Source: Peronospora farinosa (lineage: Eukaryota; Oomycota; Peronosporomycetes; Peronosporales; Peronosporaceae). From it: a stretch of DNA of 64,000 nt. The stretch is from assembly GCA_947646735.1 (NCBI GenBank), contig CANTFK010000987.1, forward strand, positions 310,001-374,000, read 5' to 3'. This document shows, in pieces, positions 1 through 12,024 of this stretch (its first letter is position 1; every line of letters begins with the position of its first letter). A program made the translations under genes and the position numbers. A model generated the notes under the pieces. That model worked only from the letters and a program-made list of their open reading frames with translations. It did no database searches and had not been told where the DNA came from.

Positions 1-10
1 AAATACTCAC

Positions 11-1185
11 TAGTCGAGGCTTGGGTGCTGGTGCACGGTATTGATCTTTTTTTCGTGCAGTTGATAGCTGGAGCCTTGCAACCTCTGTGCGCGCCGATCA
101 ATCAGTCGCAGTGTACCATCATCGCAGCTTGCATAATAGCACTGCGCCGTGCCCGCTGCTACAAGCGATGAAATACCTGCATCGTCAGTCGTATCATACA
201 CGACCAAGGATTCCGCAGCACGGAGATCAAACTCCCGCACAGTTCCGTCAAAACTGCTCGAGACTAGCTTAGATGAGTCAGGGAAGATCAGTTGAGTCAC
301 CGGAGAGTAGTGGGGTCTGTAAACCGCAAGTGGCGAGACCGAGTTCTCTTGTTTCATACCCGCTCCACTTGGTGGTGTCCATAGAGCTACATGACCCATT
401 TTATCTCCACACGCAACCACGACACGGTCCGGCCGTGGCAAAAATGCTACCGAGTAAATACGTTCCTGCACTGCTTTAATGATATCATCATTTGCCAACG
501 AGTATTCCACTCCATCATCATCTTCCTCCAAGATAATATCTTCCTCTAGTTCTTCCTCTCCAAGATCTGCTGTGATCCCATCTAAAAAAGATTTGCTCTC
601 TCCATCCACTGTATCCATCACATGAAGATTACTGCCTCGAGGAACACGAGGGCCTCGCATCTTTTCAAGCTCAAATTGGTCAATAGACTCGATGGGTTGA
701 ACCTCAACCTTCTTACCCTCAAGACGTCTTGATTTCCGGACCGGTTGATTCACCCGTTTCGCCCTTTTAGCAGCCTGAAGAGCTCGATTAAGAGCTTTTT
801 GTTCTTCTTTTTTTGCCTCGTAGCCAGGAACATCATCGACCGCCGTCCTCGCTGCAATTTTAGCAGTCGAGACCCCCATTTGTTGCATGAAAGCCAAGTT
901 TCGCTCAATATTTTCACGACGTTTCCGTTCATACTCGGTTAATCGTGCATCATGTTGCTGTTTTTTATCATTGTCATGGTTATCCTGATCCTGATCCTGA
1001 TTCTGAATGGGTTTTTCGTTAGGTTTCAATGGAATTGTGACTGGATTGATATGACGTAATGAACGACGTAATGACGTGACAGAAGGGGGTGAAAGAGGAG
1101 GATTTTGTAAAGACGATCGGAGAGAACGTAAACGTTTTGGAGGTACAGAAGTCTCAGCTGATGCACTGGAACGAGTACGACGCAT
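11..1185 (-). CDS. WDR76/CMR1-like WD40 protein, first exon (partial)
   Basis: The exon begins at ATG 1185 (a longer open frame upstream has only a GTG start) and encodes 391 residues before a splice donor GTGAGT at 10-5; the rest lies left of the window. The N-terminal third is basic and Arg/Ser-rich, followed by an RKSRRL motif typical of the WDR76/CMR1 family, an acidic stretch, and WD40 repeats (LPRPDRVVVACGDKMGHVALW; SSSFDGTVREFDLR; YYASCDDGTLRLIDRR). Family members are nuclear DNA-damage or chromatin-associated WD40 proteins; the role here is inferred. The apparent stop after HPSLD is the TAG formed across the exon end and the intron, and the paralogue at 1338-3271 splices at the same place. 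About 150 bp separate it from that upstream tandem paralogue. Confidence 0.82.
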
Positions 1186-1337
1186 TTGGGTGGGTGGGTG
1201 GGTGGTGCTCCCGGGGGCGTAAACTACCACCGATAAATTACCAAATCAAGTAAATTTCAGTAATTGGGTACTTTCCAGTAATTTTTAATTTTAACCATTT
1301 TTTGTTGCTATGAAAAATAACTCGTTTTTCGACCATG

Positions 1338-3271
1338 TTATATATTCCTTCGCCAGAGTGATACTTGTCCATTCTGGTTACCACTTGCAATGACATCGAC
1401 ATGTGGATGATACAGATTTACCAAATCGAAGCCAGTATAATTGACAGTTTGAAGTTCGTGAATGGGGTACGGGTGTCCAACGCGAAAAAATTGTAATCTG
1501 GATGGTTGATCCACACATCCGATCACGAATCGGTTTATTCTCTTGGGATCCCATGCTGGACGAAGCTTCGTTGATGTCCCTGTCCAAGTCGTGTGTGGAA
1601 TGCGGATCGACTGGGGTAGTGTGAGCTGAGCATCGGATGTCCTGCACTTAATGAGACTTGACGTGTCGTACATATCAATATACGAATCGTTGGCCACCGT
1701 CACAAGCCAAAATCCATCATTCGGAGAGAAATGCGCTGAATGCATCATGTTCTTATGTTGCAATTGTGCCAGAGGAACGCAATTTGTGGAAGAGATCGTA
1801 CGCTTATCCCACAAGCACACGGTGCCATCAAGAGAAGCAGTTGCAACGCAGCTAAGCACAACAAATTCACGAAACAATATTCAGTAACCTGCCAGCAGTG
1901 CATGACAAAGGGGCGATACAACAAACCGTACAAGTCGAGACTTGGATGCTGATCCACCGAGTTGATCCGCTTCTTATGCAGTGCAAAAGTCGTACCATGC
2001 GCCTTCCGCGCTCGGCGATCAACTAGACGTAAAGTACCGTCCTCACAGCTGGCGTAGTAGAATTGAGGACTACCCGATCCAATTAGTGAGGTAATCCCAG
2101 TTTCATCACTTATGTCACAGAGTGATGAAGATTTCGCGGCGCCGAGATCAAATTCACGCACTGTGCCATCAATACTGCTGGAAATCAATGTTGACGTATC
2201 GGGGAAGATCAATTGGCTGACAGGATAACCGTGCGGTCGCGACAGCACTGATGATGAGATATTGGTATCGATAGCAGGCGACCAAAGCGCGATATGACCC
2301 TCTTCATCCCCACATGCTACAACAACTCGGTCTGCTCGTGGAAGGAAAGCCATTGCAGTAATGTGATATGGCAAAGTCTTGACAACATCATGATTTGCCA
2401 ACGAATAGTCTATCTCATCATCGCTGTTCAAAGCCACGTGCGTCTCCAACTTGTCCCGATCTCCGACGAGTTCATTGCAGAACGTCGCACCTTCCTCATC
2501 ACTAGCATCCATCACGTAAAGTTTGTTGCCATATGGCTGACGCATTCTTTTCACGAGAAGAATATCTAAAGGATGACCCAGTTCGACAGAGTGACTAGAA
2601 AATATCACTTTTTCACTGCCTAAGCGTCGGGACTTGCGTATTGGCTGCTGCTGAAGCTCAGCAGCTTTCATTGCTCGTCTAGCAAACAACTTCCGTTTTT
2701 TTATTTCTCTTTGTGCTTCTGCTGCTTCACGAGCTGCTATCGTAGCTGCTGTCATACCAACTTGCTGTAAAAAAGCCTGATTCCGAAGGATGTGGGCACA
2801 ACGTTTGCGTTCGTACATTGTCATTTCCTGGTCGTGTCCAGTGCATTCATCCCCATTCTTAACCTCATTGTCATTTTCTCCATCCTGAATCCTTGTGTGG
2901 GTTTGCTCTTGATTGATAATATCAAGTTCTTGTTTAAGTATCGATTGGACTTCATGTTTTTCATCATGATATTTCAAAAGGTCCTGAATTTTATTGCAAT
3001 TTTGAGTAAATTCTTGTTCCTTTTGCTCTTGCTTTTGTTTCTGGTGTTGGTCATGTATATTGCTGTCTTGTGCTTTATTGTGGTTGATTTTTTTATCCGA
3101 AATGACGCTGTACTCTTGAATTTGACTGTCTTTGTTGCATTTTATTTCACTCAATTGCACGGTTTTCAATTCGAAACTGCCACGTTTCTTCAATCTCAAT
3201 CGCTTCTTCTTTGAACTACGACATCGACGCTTTTTACATGACACGGTCTCATTGAAGTCGACCAAATGCAT
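1338..3271 (-). CDS. WDR76/CMR1-like WD40 protein, complete two-exon gene
   Basis: Exon 1 is 3271-1932 and exon 2 is 1851-1338, separated by an 80-nt intron (GTACGG...CTTAG); the spliced frame is 617 residues. The N-terminus is Lys/Arg- and Gln/Glu-rich and probably disordered. It is followed by the RKSRRL family motif, acidic residues and a C-terminal WD40 propeller (FLPRADRVVVACGDEEGHIALW, SSSIDGTVREFDLG, YYASCEDGTLRLVDRR; after the intron CVATASLDGTVCLWDKR and a final GNQNGQVSLW). The intron falls in phase inside a repeat and removes a stretch that otherwise breaks the propeller. It is clearly paralogous to the partial gene at 11-1185, same strand, head to tail, with similar domains but a diverged N-terminus. 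Function as a nuclear WD40 DNA-damage or chromatin factor is by family. Confidence 0.85.
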
Positions 3272-3959
3272 AGCACGACAGCTAAATGGTTGGCGGTAAG
3301 TTACCGTAAAATAAGCAGTAGGTTATAATTTATTGAAATCAATTTGGGACGTAAATACTTTACTTGCGTGCTATTGCTGTAATCTAAAGCTAAAAAGTAG
3401 CTTAAATAATCTCGTCACCTCCTTGCTAATTATCACCAACCCACCCAAATTTATAAAAATCTGATGTACCAAATGGGTACATCTTACGAAGAAACTTATA
3501 ACGTCAAATTAAAATGAATTTTTGGCTTTCTGTGGTGCTGTCTAATGCTGGTGCTTGACGACCGGTCTGTTGGCCATTCCGAGATTGCCGTACTTTTCAT
3601 ACTCATAAAGGCTTGTTAACATGTAACAAGAATATAATCATTACTGTATTTATTTCGCCCTAACATGTTGGAAGGCAAGTTTAGAGATGATGATCCAGTA
3701 ATCTGGACATATTGATTGTGAGATATCACGAACACCTGTTTGTGGAATAGATATATGATTTATCCTGTAATATTGACTTAAGCTATCACTCTCTCCTTTG
3801 CATCTAAGTTGTGTGTGCCTTTGTTGTTCCTTTTGCAGCTTCTAACAAATTATAATACGGATGCTTTGCACGCGACGGCGTGCATGCGCAAGCAGCCTGT
3901 CCTGGGAAGATCGGTGAGTACGAAGATGTAAAGGCAAAGAGCATCTTCGGTAACGTCCA
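3272..3959. other. Intergenic, no gene seen
   Basis: AT-rich spacer between the WD40 gene pair and the Helitron remnant. I see no convincing ORF, RNA gene or repeat; it should contain the promoter of the minus-strand WD40 gene and possibly the unrecognised 5' end of the Helitron. Confidence 0.4.
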
Positions 3960-6900
3960 TCCTAGACGTTGTCGTGGTTGCTCTTGTCCTCTGATGTGTC
4001 AGAGCTCGGCTCAACCCTGGAGACACGCACTTTATGTGCTGTGATCGCGGCAAGGTCGGTAGCATTTCACCGTTGGCGCAACCACCCAAACCGCTGCGGA
4101 GTCTGCTGCGAGATCAGACGCTCATCGCCCGCGCTATCCGGCAAAACCTTCGTGCGTACAACAACGCATTCTCTTTTAAGTCGTTGGGTTAGATCCTGGA
4201 CGATCGCTTTACTCAAGGTGGCGTTTATACGTTTCGACTGCAAAGTGCCCTATACCACCATATGAGGGCGCTCCTCCCGGAGACTAGCCATTCAAGGAAG
4301 TTTGCCCAGCTTTACATTGAGATAGCTGCACGCGATTGCTGGCCGGATGAACATTAATTCAACCTTGATCGCCGTGTCCTTGGAGAACTCTAGACATGGC
4401 TAACCCTTATGTTTAGTTGTACAAAAAGGTTTGTGATCGGATGGAGAACGATCAGGTCGTAGATCTGGAAATGCGCCTGTTTTACTGCAGTTGAACGACA
4501 GACGCAGGTATAATACTCCTACGGCAAACGAAAGTGGCGCGATTATGGTGGGCGACGGATACAAAGAAAGCATCTCCGATCGTGACAATATCCCAAGAGC
4601 CGTGACGAGAGCTTGCAGCGCATTTCTGCACTTCATTCGGCCTACACACCGCTCCACTATTTCCTCTAATTCTATGGTCGACAAAGATGGACGCCTGAGG
4701 TAACTTAAGTATGACGCAGAAGAGAGGCTGATAGTGAGGATGCTGCCCGTGGGAAGGGTGGATCAAAACGCGTGTCGCAGATGCATAACTACTCTTACAC
4801 TCTGCATCCTAGAACGTTAGGAGGGCATCTATCTCTGTCCGGGTGGATCTTTCAGCAATAAGTCGTAGATGAGCGGAAATTGCGTGGAGCATAATCGCCT
4901 GTAGTACATCGCCGACCACCAAGGTGAGATGTATTAAGTAACACTCCGGAGTGATGGACGCAATAAATCACCGAGGGCGACGAAGACGCCGCGCAAGTTG
5001 GGCGCAAGTCGATACTTCGTCGACTTTTGCCGTAAGCGGCCGCCAATTGAGTCAAGTTTACCATGACGCAATGGCCATCGTGCGCACTTGCGGGCGACCT
5101 AATTGTTTTATATAAATTACGTTTACGTGTATCCAAATGTGGCACATGATAACGACGGAGATGGAATACGGACAGACGGCACAGGATCGGTCCGCAAGGT
5201 TTTTCACGTCAAGTCGAAGGAGCTCATGCGTGACCTCACAGACTGGAGTCTTCGGAAGCGTCGTCGGCAAGGATTGGGTTATTGGGCCCCAGAAGCGCGG
5301 TCTTCCACATGCGCACATCGACCGGATCCTGGATAATGCATTAAAGTTTCGCACCGTCGACAAAATCGGTTCCGCCATGTCAGCGTGGATCCCGAATCGA
5401 GGTATTGACCTGGGCGCACACAAGACCTTCACTCACACCTTACTAAATGGACCTTGCAATGCGGAGAATCCGATAGCGTCATGCATGAAGGGCGTTAAAT
5501 GCACCAACCGCTATTCGAGAGCCTTCGACGACCAAACGTGACGGCGTGATGATGGGCGTTTCGTTGTCAACGCAAAGGTCGTCGTATTAACAACCGATGA
5601 ATCGTGCCGCACAAAATCTAACTACGATGCACACATCAATATCGGGGTAAGTCTGACGTTTTTTTTTGCAAGGTATGCCGGCGTGGCGTACTTAAGCTGA
5701 CCTAGAATGCATTTACAAATCAGTTTCTCGATCTTTTTTAGATACGTCTACAAGGGGCACGATCGTACGACTGCAGTGCTTTTATTGGCTTTGTCGGCCC
5801 AAAAGTTGGCAAACAAAACTTTCTACGGACACGTTCGACGACCGTGTAAGGGCCAATAATCTTTATTAATCTACTTACGCGTACGATGAAATTAAGTACG
5901 AAACGTTTAGTGCGAACTGCATCGCGCGCGAATTGTACCAGAACAACGAGAAGCGGAAGCAATGCCTGTGCAAAGCGTTATTTATGCAGAGAGGCGCGCA
6001 ACTCTACTCTTTATGTGTTTAACAATTCGCATTCACGGACCGCACGCTGAACCGCGACGGTAATTGGAGACTTCTTCAGCCATTTTCCGGATGACTGTGC
6101 TCACATACTTCGTTAAGGTGGATATGCTAAGCCGTTAGCGGATTTGATAGATAGCTTCACTTTTTACCGCATCGTGCAAGCTCCAACTCGGGCTCGACAA
6201 GACGTTTCTTGACATCAACCTTCCGGCACCATCTTTTGACATGAACGAGCTCAAGGGCTATCACTTTATCACGGAGCAGCTTTCGTTGGCGATGCCTTGA
6301 AACAGGAAACTCGCCCTGATATATTAACTCTCGACCCCGTCCATGTAGGAATCCAACCAGCATCTATGAGTTTCTTGTATAGTTCCATTCTCTGTTGATA
6401 ATCAAGTAGTTGCTCTACGACCAAGCGGTTTACATTTAGTTATGTTCGAAGATTTTGTTCTAGCGATTCCCGACAAAGATACTTATGATAGTGATGGCAG
6501 ACTACTAATGCGTGACAATTTTCTGTTCTCGGGTCCGCCTACCTGCGGAAGTGATCCGCTGTACGACGCTATTTCTGCGTGACGAGGAACCAATAATAAG
6601 CGAGTTTGCGATTGAGGCTGTGGACCGCAAGCTACATGACATTACCGATCGACCAGACTCGCCGTTTGGAGAATCACCTACGTAATGTGCGGCGACTTCC
6701 GTTAGCACCTGCTCGTCATCCCAAAGGGTCTGCGCTCGTACATTGTCGCTACATCAATTACAGAGTTTTAGCGAGGAGCGCATTTGCACGTCTTGCGCTT
6801 GCGCCGAAACATGCGCGCCGTTAAAGCTAAGCCAATTGCAGATCTCGGTAACATAAAAGTTGGATGTTTGGCAAATGTCGGCTGAAGAAACTTGACAAGG

Positions 6901-7239
6901 ACCGTAAAGATGTCCCTACGCAATGGTAATTCGCACCCAAACTTTTGACAAATTGATACATGTCACTTATAACGGCGTTGCAGATGCTAGAATGGTCCGC
7001 GAAATTACTTTAGCCAATAGGCCATCCTTGCTGCACGCAATGAAAACGTTGCGAAGGCCAACACAACGGTTTTCAGCATGGTTCCTGGCTAGACTCACGA
7101 ATTTCTTAGCGCCGACAAAGTTAATGACGTGGACGGCGCCAATGTCATTCTGATGGAGTTTTTAAGCCGACTCGACGTGAAATTTCTGGCCGACGCATCG
7201 TCTGTAGCTCAAGGTTTGCTCTCTTATCATGCTCTTACG
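3960..7239 (+). pseudogene. Helitron Rep/helicase gene, 5' part, decayed
   Basis: Frame-hopping translation gives the Helitron protein in correct order. About 4030-4330: HFMCCDRGKV, PPKPLRSLLRD, AYNNAFSFKSLG, GGVYTFRLQSALYHHM, KFAQLYIE. About 4490-4590: DRRRYNTPTANESGAIM. About 4800-4860: LHPRTLGGHLSLSGWIFQQ. About 5060: YHDAMAIVR. About 5270-5325: the Rep HUH region (QKRGLPHAHI). Then LNGPCN and CMKGVKCTNRYSRAF, YDAHINIG (about 5620), YVYKGHDRTT (about 5745). The helicase part follows: DEEPIISEFAIEAVDRKLHDI (about 6570-6640), YVMCGDFR..LLVIPKG (about 6680-6730), THEFLSADKVNDVDGANV (about 7090-7150) and LKVCSLIMLLR at the right edge. Rep nicks and joins ssDNA for rolling-circle transposition and the PIF1-type helicase unwinds. 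There are many stops and frameshifts, so it is dead. It is broken at 7239 by Gy-H and continues at 53575. Confidence 0.85.
7235..7239. repeat. Target-site duplication, left copy (TTACG)
   Basis: TTACG directly precedes the first Gy-H LTR (TGTAACAG). The right partner at 53575-53579 is TTACA, one transition different. It lies inside the Helitron helicase codons for MLLR. Confidence 0.7.
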
Positions 7240-7832
7240 TGTAACAGAGCATCTAGTTACACGTAAACATTAAGTAATATACTTCATGTTTCGTCTAAAA
7301 GTATCCATGATTACTTTTGACCTGTCACTTGGGGTCGATACACAAATGTGATCCACCCTCGTGAATGTGATATACATTGATGGATTCACATGAGAAGGGA
7401 TGACGCTAGTTGAAGCTGGGCATCGCGACGTCTCAAAAGGACGTCAGTTGCGATCTTAAATCTAGATTTAAGTTCATGCGACAGGATACGCTTCTAAAGA
7501 GTCGCGTATCCGATCTATGTATATATAGCCAATCAGTAGTTAAGTATATATTTAGTTATAATTCATTAAATATAGCTCAGTCTTGAGTTTGCTTAAACAT
7601 ACGCACCACGCACGAGAAGCTGAAAAGCTTCTGCGTGACGTCGGTTTTTCTTGTTAAGAAGTTCGTTGCACTCTCGCTAAAGCGAGAGGAAACTGGTGGT
7701 ACGACGGCTTAAGCAGTCGACCAACCTCCCAACCACCCTCGCACGCGAAGGTAAGACGGTCTAACCGCTTCCTCGCTTGTGCATAAGGTGTGCTCGTAGT
7801 ACGAGGCAACTTCGTAGAAGTGCCCGTCTACA
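7240..7832 (+). repeat. Gy-H 5' LTR (outer left)
   Basis: Starts TGTAACAGAGC, ends CCCGTCTACA. It has a TATATATAG promoter-like core near 7518-7526 and is followed after 2 nt by the primer-binding site. By eye it differs at roughly ten positions from the middle LTR. Confidence 0.88.
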
Positions 7833-7834
7833 CT

Positions 7835-7852
7835 TGGTAGCACTCGTAGTCC
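7835..7852 (+). promoter_or_regulatory. Gy-H primer-binding site
   Basis: TGGTAGCACTCGTAGTCC begins 2 nt after the LTR end; TGG complements the CCA end of a tRNA primer. Gy-I has the very similar TGGTAGCACTTTGTAGTCC at the same place, so both probably use the same tRNA, which I cannot name. Confidence 0.55.
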
Positions 7853-7891
7853 CTCCCACGACCCGTCTCTCTGAGCGTGCGTGTGGTTGAG

Positions 7892-8394
7892 ATGGTCCTT
7901 AATATGGACAGGAGTGACTTCCCTCACCTCTCCCAACATCATAGGGAGTTGGCAGAGCATATGGCGCAGGGACTTGGTAAACAAGCCCTGGTCAATCTCT
8001 TGCATTGTCCCCCTGAGCAACATTTTGCTCAGTTGGATCAATTTGAGGCGTTTGTGCCCGGACAGCGAAAAATTGCGGCCGAGGTAAACAGTTAAGCCAC
8101 CGCTGAGTCCATCACTAAGACTCAGGATGAGATTAGGCTTGAGCAGGCACGTAATGAGGCGCTCAACAGAACTGTTGAGACGCTCTCTGCCCTGCCTGCT
8201 CAACCGAGGCCCATTCGGATGGACCCTCCGAAGTTCGATGGAACTAGCCCTCACACGATTGTTCACTGGCTATTAGCAGTGGAGCAATGTGGAGTGGCGC
8301 AGCTCATCGAAGACGACACCAGAATGGTGTCGTATGCCAGTTCCAACTTGCGTGGCAAAGCGTAAGAGTGGGCATACTCTGCGCTGATGGCTAA
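7892..8394 (+). pseudogene. Gy-H copy 1 gag, 5' part
   Basis: Reads MVLNMDRSDFPHLSQHH..., an in-frame TAA at 8093, then DPPKFDGTSPHTIVHWLLAVE, the start of a retrotransposon gag domain. A second stop (TAA at about 8363, TCA in copy 2) precedes the Gy-G insertion, which interrupts the gene after GGCTAA; it resumes at 21088. Gag would form the virus-like particle. The intact alignment partner is 39920-40948. The gene is non-functional. Confidence 0.75.
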
Positions 8395-9409
8395 TGTGGC
8401 GAAGTGAAAGAGTGACTTTCGCCAAGTGTGATCGCATATTTCGGTTAAGTCCGAAATGGCCAATATTAATGAGTCGCGATCTCGTGGCCAATATTGATGA
8501 GTCGCGATCTCGCAGAAAGGTTTCAAGACGATGTCAAATAGGATGGAAAACAGTGAATGGAGTAGTTTGCACTTCTATGTGGGGTTAAATATGGCCTAGA
8601 AACTACGCTATTGCGATCTCCAGTATTTCCGATGGCGATCCGCGTAAACGCGGTCGCTAAGGAGGAAGATGGGTACATCCAAGCATGTGGAGGACGGTCT
8701 GGTGTGGATCACGTCGCTATGGAGGACTGGAATGGTGGATATGAAATGTCACATTGATGAACTATCTCACATGACCTGAGAAACGGTGAAGAAGACAAGT
8801 CGTGATCCGGCGGATCGCGATCCGATATTAATTATTTAGTATCTGGTATTAATTATTTAGCACCGCGATCCGATATTAATTATTAGTACCGCGATCTGGT
8901 ACTAATTATTTAGTACCGCGATCTGGTACTAATTATTTAGTACCGCGATCTGGTACTAATTATTTAGTACCGCGATCTGGTACTAATTATTTAGTACCGC
9001 GATCTGGTACTAATTATTTAGTACCGCGATCTGGTACTAATTATTTAGTACCGCGATCTGGTACTAAAATGGTATTATATCCGAGTGAGGTAGCGATCCA
9101 GATCGCGGCTATATTGGAGTGGACCACATTCCGAGATCTGATTTTTTCCGAAAGAGCGATACGTGGCAACAGATCCTGAGCTACAGATAGTCAAGATCAT
9201 AGGTTTTGGTATTTGATTGGTTAACATTAACAGAGTTCAATTTGCTTCTAAGTACACGTGTCGACTTCTCTTCCGGGCTGGATTCTTTGGCCTCCCGACG
9301 TCTCAAGGAAGTCTACATACTACGCAAGTCATATCCCTGGATTGTTTGGCCAGGGATTGCAAGAATTTTCAACAAAACAAATCAAGCTGCGATTGGACGC
9401 AGAGGACTA
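8395..9409 (+). repeat. Gy-G 5' LTR (lacks the 3' extension of its partner)
   Basis: Matches 19840-20720 almost base for base, but diverges after GAGGACTA, where the internal region (TGGCGCCTGAG) begins. The partner LTR continues another 367 bp to CCACCACA. The length difference within the shared part comes from more copies of a 27-bp tandem repeat here (7 against 3). Confidence 0.7.
8889..9068 (+). repeat. 27-bp tandem repeat in Gy-G LTR
   Basis: Seven copies, period 27 bp, of a unit containing CCGCGATCTGGTACTAATTA then TTTAGTA, preceded by degenerate versions from about 8820. The 3' LTR has three copies (about 20307-20380). The position in U3 suggests an enhancer-type repeat, by inference. 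Confidence 0.85.
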
Positions 9410-10953
9410 TGGCGCCTGAGTCGGATCATGATGATATCGACGTGAAGCCAGCGCATGAGGAAGACAAGGCTAAAGGATGGCAACTGGATCAGCTGGAATG
9501 GTGTTTTCATTGGAAGGCGCTTAAAGATCTGTTGTCAAGCGATCCCGTTCTAAAGATTTTGAAACCGAAGTTGATTGGATCGCTACGAGGACCAATTTCA
9601 GCTCCCATTCCGACACCGAACCAGTTGGAAGCGATCCGTCGGCTTATGAAGTTGCTCCAGAACGCTGGATTTACCGCTGGAGCTTTTGACGCGCAGGTGC
9701 TGTTGGAATGCGATCATGATCGGGTGATCCAAGCAGGGCGATCTCTGTTTTCGAAGCTAGTTCCGCTAACTGGAGAGCGCGATCCGGTGGATCAGACGAT
9801 CCAGCCGATTGCAGATATACCAAAAGGATATCATACGGGATCTTCGCAATATATGTCAGCGGAATCCGAAGGGGAGTCGGACGACTCGATTAATATGCAG
9901 CGAATGTCACTTGGACCGGCTGGTGCAGCGCATATTCGCGAGCGACTGGCACCGATTAAGGCCAGAGAACAATCGACGACGGCACTCACAGCTGAAGACA
10001 TGAACGTGAATGGATCAGGTCAATTGCAATCTTATTTTGAAGCTGCCATGAGAAAGTACGAGCAGGATCAAGCTCGCATGATCGCCAGTCGATCCTCGAT
10101 CCCTACAAACACCCCAAAAGTTTGCATTTCGGATGTGGATATGGAATCGGCCGGATCGCGTCAATCGTGATCCAATAATTACGATCCAGACGATTTGGGT
10201 CTGGAGGATCTAAGACGGCCACAAGTCGCAAGTGCAGGCGCTGTACCTAATGGTGGACTTGTCACGCAGCGGATTCGAATGTCTGCGATCGCAGATCTGA
10301 AAGAATTTACAGGACGGGACAAGGATGAAGATCGAGCGAGAAGTTGGGTCAACAAGGCCAAGTCGGCGTTCTTACGCGACCAAGCCCCGAATGATGAAAA
10401 ATGTCTAGTATTTGGTGATTTACTTACGGGGCCGGCACGAAATTGGTATAGCCAGTTAAGTCGATCCACCCGGAATTCATGGAAGTCGTTGCTGGAAACC
10501 TTCATGATCCAGTATTGTGGATATGGTATGTCGGTCGGGAGACAATACTACCATGCGAAGAAGCGATCTTATGAAACTCCATTGGAATATTTGTATCGAC
10601 TGAATGTGGCCGCGATCCGAGCAAAAATCCCCATTCGGGAAGGATCGCCCTCAATTCGCCGAGAACATGTGGAACATTTCATTGGTACACTGGATGATCG
10701 CGATCTGGCTAAGCAGTTGACGTTGTTACGCCTTGAAGACGCCGATGATATGACAGAAACTCTGCGAACATATCAACGCATGGAGGTAAGACAGTATCCG
10801 AGTGCAATGGGATCGAGCAAATTTCGTCAGCGATCTGCGTCGGCATCCACTCCGGCACCCTCGAAACCAACTCGTGCTGTGAGAGCGATTCGTCTGGAAG
10901 GCAGTAGCAGTGAGTCAGACTCGGATCTTAGTGGATCAGACGACGAAAAATGA
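9409..10953 (+). pseudogene. Gy-G gag (interrupted by one TGA)
   Basis: The frame starts at ATG 9409, directly at the LTR/internal boundary (MAPESDHDDIDVKP), and runs to TGA 10951-10953, broken only by an in-frame TGA at 10168-10170 (probably CGA to TGA). From about residue 290 it holds a recognisable retrotransposon gag domain (RARSWVNKAKSAFLRDQAP, GPARNWYSQLSRSTRNSWKSL, PLEYLYRLN). The sequence TGGCGCCTGAGTCGGATC at 9410-9427 overlaps the start and looks like a primer-binding site. The terminator context is AAA-TGA-C with the next ORF open in the +1 frame across it. Confidence 0.72.
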
Positions 10954-12016
10954 CAGATGCATGATTTGTGTGGCTACAGTACCGGATCGCGTGAAGAAAT
11001 TCATTGATCAACGTGCTGAATCGGACAATTTTGATCAAGATCGCGGTCCGGATCGCATGGGGAATCAGAAGGCTTGTGCCCATTGTGGATCGAAGAAACA
11101 TGATGATCGTGGATGTTGGAAGAGACAAACGTGTCGAAACTGTTGTCGTAAGGGACATCCTTCGGACAAGTGTTTTTACACCTGTGCTTCCTGCGTAGAT
11201 GTCCATGAGAATGGAAAGTGTCGGATGGAAGAATTCTACAACATGATACGCAAGTGGTATGTTCCAACCAAGCATGCTGGAAGGCTTCCGCCCGAAGGCA
11301 CAAGAAATGTTAAGCTAGGACGCTCGCCAGGTTGGAATCTGGTACGAGCAGAGCGTTCTAGGCTCTGCATTTATGCATTTGTGGAAAGAAGATCAACAGA
11401 TCAAGGTGTTAACACTTGGATCGACCCGACTAATACATGTGAAGATTCAAAATTTCTGCGTTTAATATCAAGTGTCGTAAGAGTTGACGAATATGCCCGA
11501 TCGCCTGCTAAAATGGAGCTCGACTTAGCACCAGGTGGATCACGGGAATATTGGAAATATCATACCCCAGGAAAATGTTTCAAGCAAGCCAAGGCAACGG
11601 GCAAGATCAACAATGAAAAGGCGATTATGTTGTTTGATTATGGAGCCGAAGTCTCAATCGTCGACACCACCTTTGCTCGTAAGGTAGGATGTGTCATAGA
11701 TGAGAGTCAGAGGCAAGAATGTGTTGGGATTGGTGAGAACACATACATGACGGACGGTCGTACAAGAATCAAGATTACGCTGAATGGATCGCTAGTCTAT
11801 TATTTCGATGCTTGGGTAGGAGATCAAGTAGGTCTAGACGCGATCTTGGGTATGGATCTCATGGTACCGGCTGGAATACGCCTGAATTTAGCCGATGGAA
11901 CACTTTGTTTGCCTGATGAGGTCAGGATACTTCTAAATTGGACGAAGACCTCCTTACCGGGCGACCATACAAGCGATCACAATTCCAGATCAATATATGG
12001 TGATCCCAGTGGGTAA
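10910..12016 (+). pseudogene. Gy-G nucleocapsid zinc knuckles and aspartic protease
   Basis: Open in the +1 frame relative to gag and overlapping its end by 44 nt. It carries two CCHC-like knuckles (CAHCGSKKHDDRGC, CRNCCRKGHPSDKC) and, in the second half, a retropepsin fold. The active-site triad reads DYGA instead of D(S/T)GA, so the enzyme is probably dead; the later hydrophobic motif DAILGMDLM is present. It processes Gag-Pol in the family. The frame closes at 12016 while pol-like sequence continues in another frame from about 12025 (CPPKAKIWVRRDP), so a frameshift lies there. Confidence 0.7.
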
Positions 12017-12024
12017 ATCGATGA

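Noticed and set aside
7709..8266. Minus-strand 185-codon ORF, repeated at 39737-40294
   Set aside because: It spans LTR, primer-binding site and gag antisense in Gy-H; conserved only because the DNA is duplicated, and its position does not match the antisense ORFs near the 3' LTR.
8889..9068. CRISPR-like array
   Set aside because: Head-to-tail 27-bp repeats without spacers, inside an LTR of a eukaryotic element.
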